Assembly: GCA_018660405.1 (NCBI GenBank)
Contig: JABJKL010000002.1
Location: forward strand, 1-6,301
Direction: 5' to 3'
Length of the DNA: 6,301 bases
Source: Pseudomonadota bacterium
GTDB lineage: Bacteria > Pseudomonadota > Gammaproteobacteria > Arenicellales > Arenicellaceae
Shown: piece by piece, positions 5,696 through 6,301 of the stretch
Position numbering within the stretch: position 1 is the first letter of the stretch
Layout of the letters: every line of letters starts with the position of its first letter
Notes under the pieces: model-generated
What the model saw: only the letters and a program-made list of their open reading frames with translations
What the model was told of the DNA's origin: nothing
Database searches by the model: none
Position numbers and translations under genes: made by a program

Positions 5696-6301
5696 CTAGA
5701 ACCGAAACGTATGCGAGATCTTAACGGTCGCGGATTCGCCTACCTGGGAGAAACCTGTTTCATCCCGGTCGAGCCAACCACCGTTATAGATAATATAGAA
5801 CTCCGAACCTGCTCTGGGTATCCACTGTAATCGGCTGTTGATACCCAAAGAGTCTGATTGGTTATCGTATTGGGCAGTGGTGATCCAGGCCCATTCCGGG
5901 TTGAACGCAATATCTGTGCGTAGCCTGAGCAGCTGCGTATTAAACTTCCCTTGCGGTAAATCGATCTTGTTATATTCGTACTCGAACACACCCGTAAAAT
6001 ATTTGCTAGGTTGCCAGTCAAACCGCAGGTTCGCAGTTTTTCGATCGCCGTTAAAGAAGCCACCATCCTCCAGATGCAATGTTACGATCAGCGGACGGCG
6101 GCCTCCGGTTGATACCTCTGCGCCATAGCGCTGGTAAGAATAATCCCCTATTGGAACCGCGACGCCATCGACAATATTGAAAGGCCTTGTTAACACTTCG
6201 CGGACATCATTAAACATTAATAGGGCTTGATCACCGAACTGGTTTTGAATTTGCGCGAGTTCTAATTCCAGGGCCTCAGACTCAACATTTCCTTCTGAAT
6301 C
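5696..6301 (-). CDS. DUF5916-type outer-membrane β-barrel protein, C-terminal fragment (upstream paralog, cut by window edge)
   Basis: The frame is open from the right edge (first codon GAT, 6299-6301) to a TAG at 5696-5698, giving 201 visible residues. A Met at 6215-6217 is internal: the 28 codons upstream of it align with the neighbouring gene (D-S-E-G-N against D-S-Q-G-N, then N-Q-F-G-D in both), so the true start lies outside the window. The visible part matches residues 551-756 of the complete downstream copy. It shows R-E-V-L-T-R-P-F, Y-G-A-E-V-S-T-G and L-H-L-E-D-G-G-F-F, alternating β-strands, and the aromatic C-terminus H-T-F-R-F expected of a protein inserted into the outer membrane. 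It presumably also has an N-terminal CBM9-like domain, but this is not visible. Its stop is 29 bp before the next gene's first ATG, with no terminator between, so the two are probably one operon with this gene first among those seen. Function is unknown beyond the family inference. Confidence 0.86.
   Translation of the reverse strand, partial: DSEGNVESEALELELAQIQNQFGDQALLMFNDVREVLTRPFNIVDGVAVPIGDYSYQRYGAEVSTGGRRPLIVTLHLEDGGFFNGDRKTANLRFDWQPSKYFTGVFEYEYNKIDLPQGKFNTQLLRLRTDIAFNPEWAWITTAQYDNQSDSLGINSRLQWIPRAGSEFYIIYNGGWLDRDETGFSQVGESATVKISHTFRF
5696..6301 (-). repeat. Paralogous direct repeat, copy 2 (3' part of upstream barrel gene)
   Basis: This is the second copy of the segment at 3396-4016, in the same orientation, about 2.3 kb apart start to start. 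The homology very probably continues past the right edge. Within it, 5765-5938 and 3480-3653 encode the same 58 residues but differ at 25 of 174 bases by hand count. Confidence 0.9.

Noticed and set aside
3396..6301. The repeated barrel segments as the ends of a composite transposon or other mobile element.
   Set aside because: The repeats lie wholly within homologous coding regions, have diverged silently, and are not accompanied by a transposase or terminal inverted repeats; gene duplication explains them.

Overview
The window looks like chromosomal DNA of a Gram-negative bacterium. Two genes encode outer-membrane β-barrel-type proteins ending in aromatic residues (H-T-F-R-F), several products carry signal peptides or a signal anchor, and gene spacing is bacterial. 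The protein families (LVIVD-type propeller, DUF5916/CBM9-like barrel, DUF1554-like secreted protein) would suit an environmental, perhaps marine, gammaproteobacterium. That placement is inference from family resemblance, not something the sequence proves. I see no transposase, integrase, CRISPR array, tRNA or rRNA.

Left part (1-2344, + strand): the 3' end of a gene for an extracytoplasmic LVIVD-type β-propeller protein, cut by the left edge. After 123 bp comes a complete membrane-anchored SGNH/GDSL-type hydrolase or esterase gene that starts with TTG.

Middle (2345-3377): a 330-bp gene-free stretch holding a GC-rich hairpin, a candidate extended -10 promoter and an inverted-repeat-rich leader. 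These precede a small secreted four-cysteine protein resembling the DUF1554/endostatin-like (C-type-lectin-like) proteins. A strong bidirectional intrinsic terminator closes this unit and also the convergent unit from the right.

Right part (3396-6301, - strand): two tandem paralogous genes, read right to left, for outer-membrane proteins with a CBM9-like N-terminal domain and a DUF5916 barrel. The upstream copy is cut by the right edge and only its C-terminal 201 codons are visible; the downstream copy is complete (756 aa). They are 29 bp apart and probably cotranscribed. Their last ~200 residues align with a single 5-residue indel. The conservation is uneven: a 58-residue block near the C-terminus is identical in protein although 24 of its 58 codons differ silently.

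Functionally the window is a set of cell-envelope and secreted proteins (propeller, envelope esterase, lectin-like secreted protein, paired barrels). I do not see evidence that they form one pathway. The most noteworthy structure is the tandem barrel pair and its sharply partitioned divergence; I found no convincing sign of a wholly new system.
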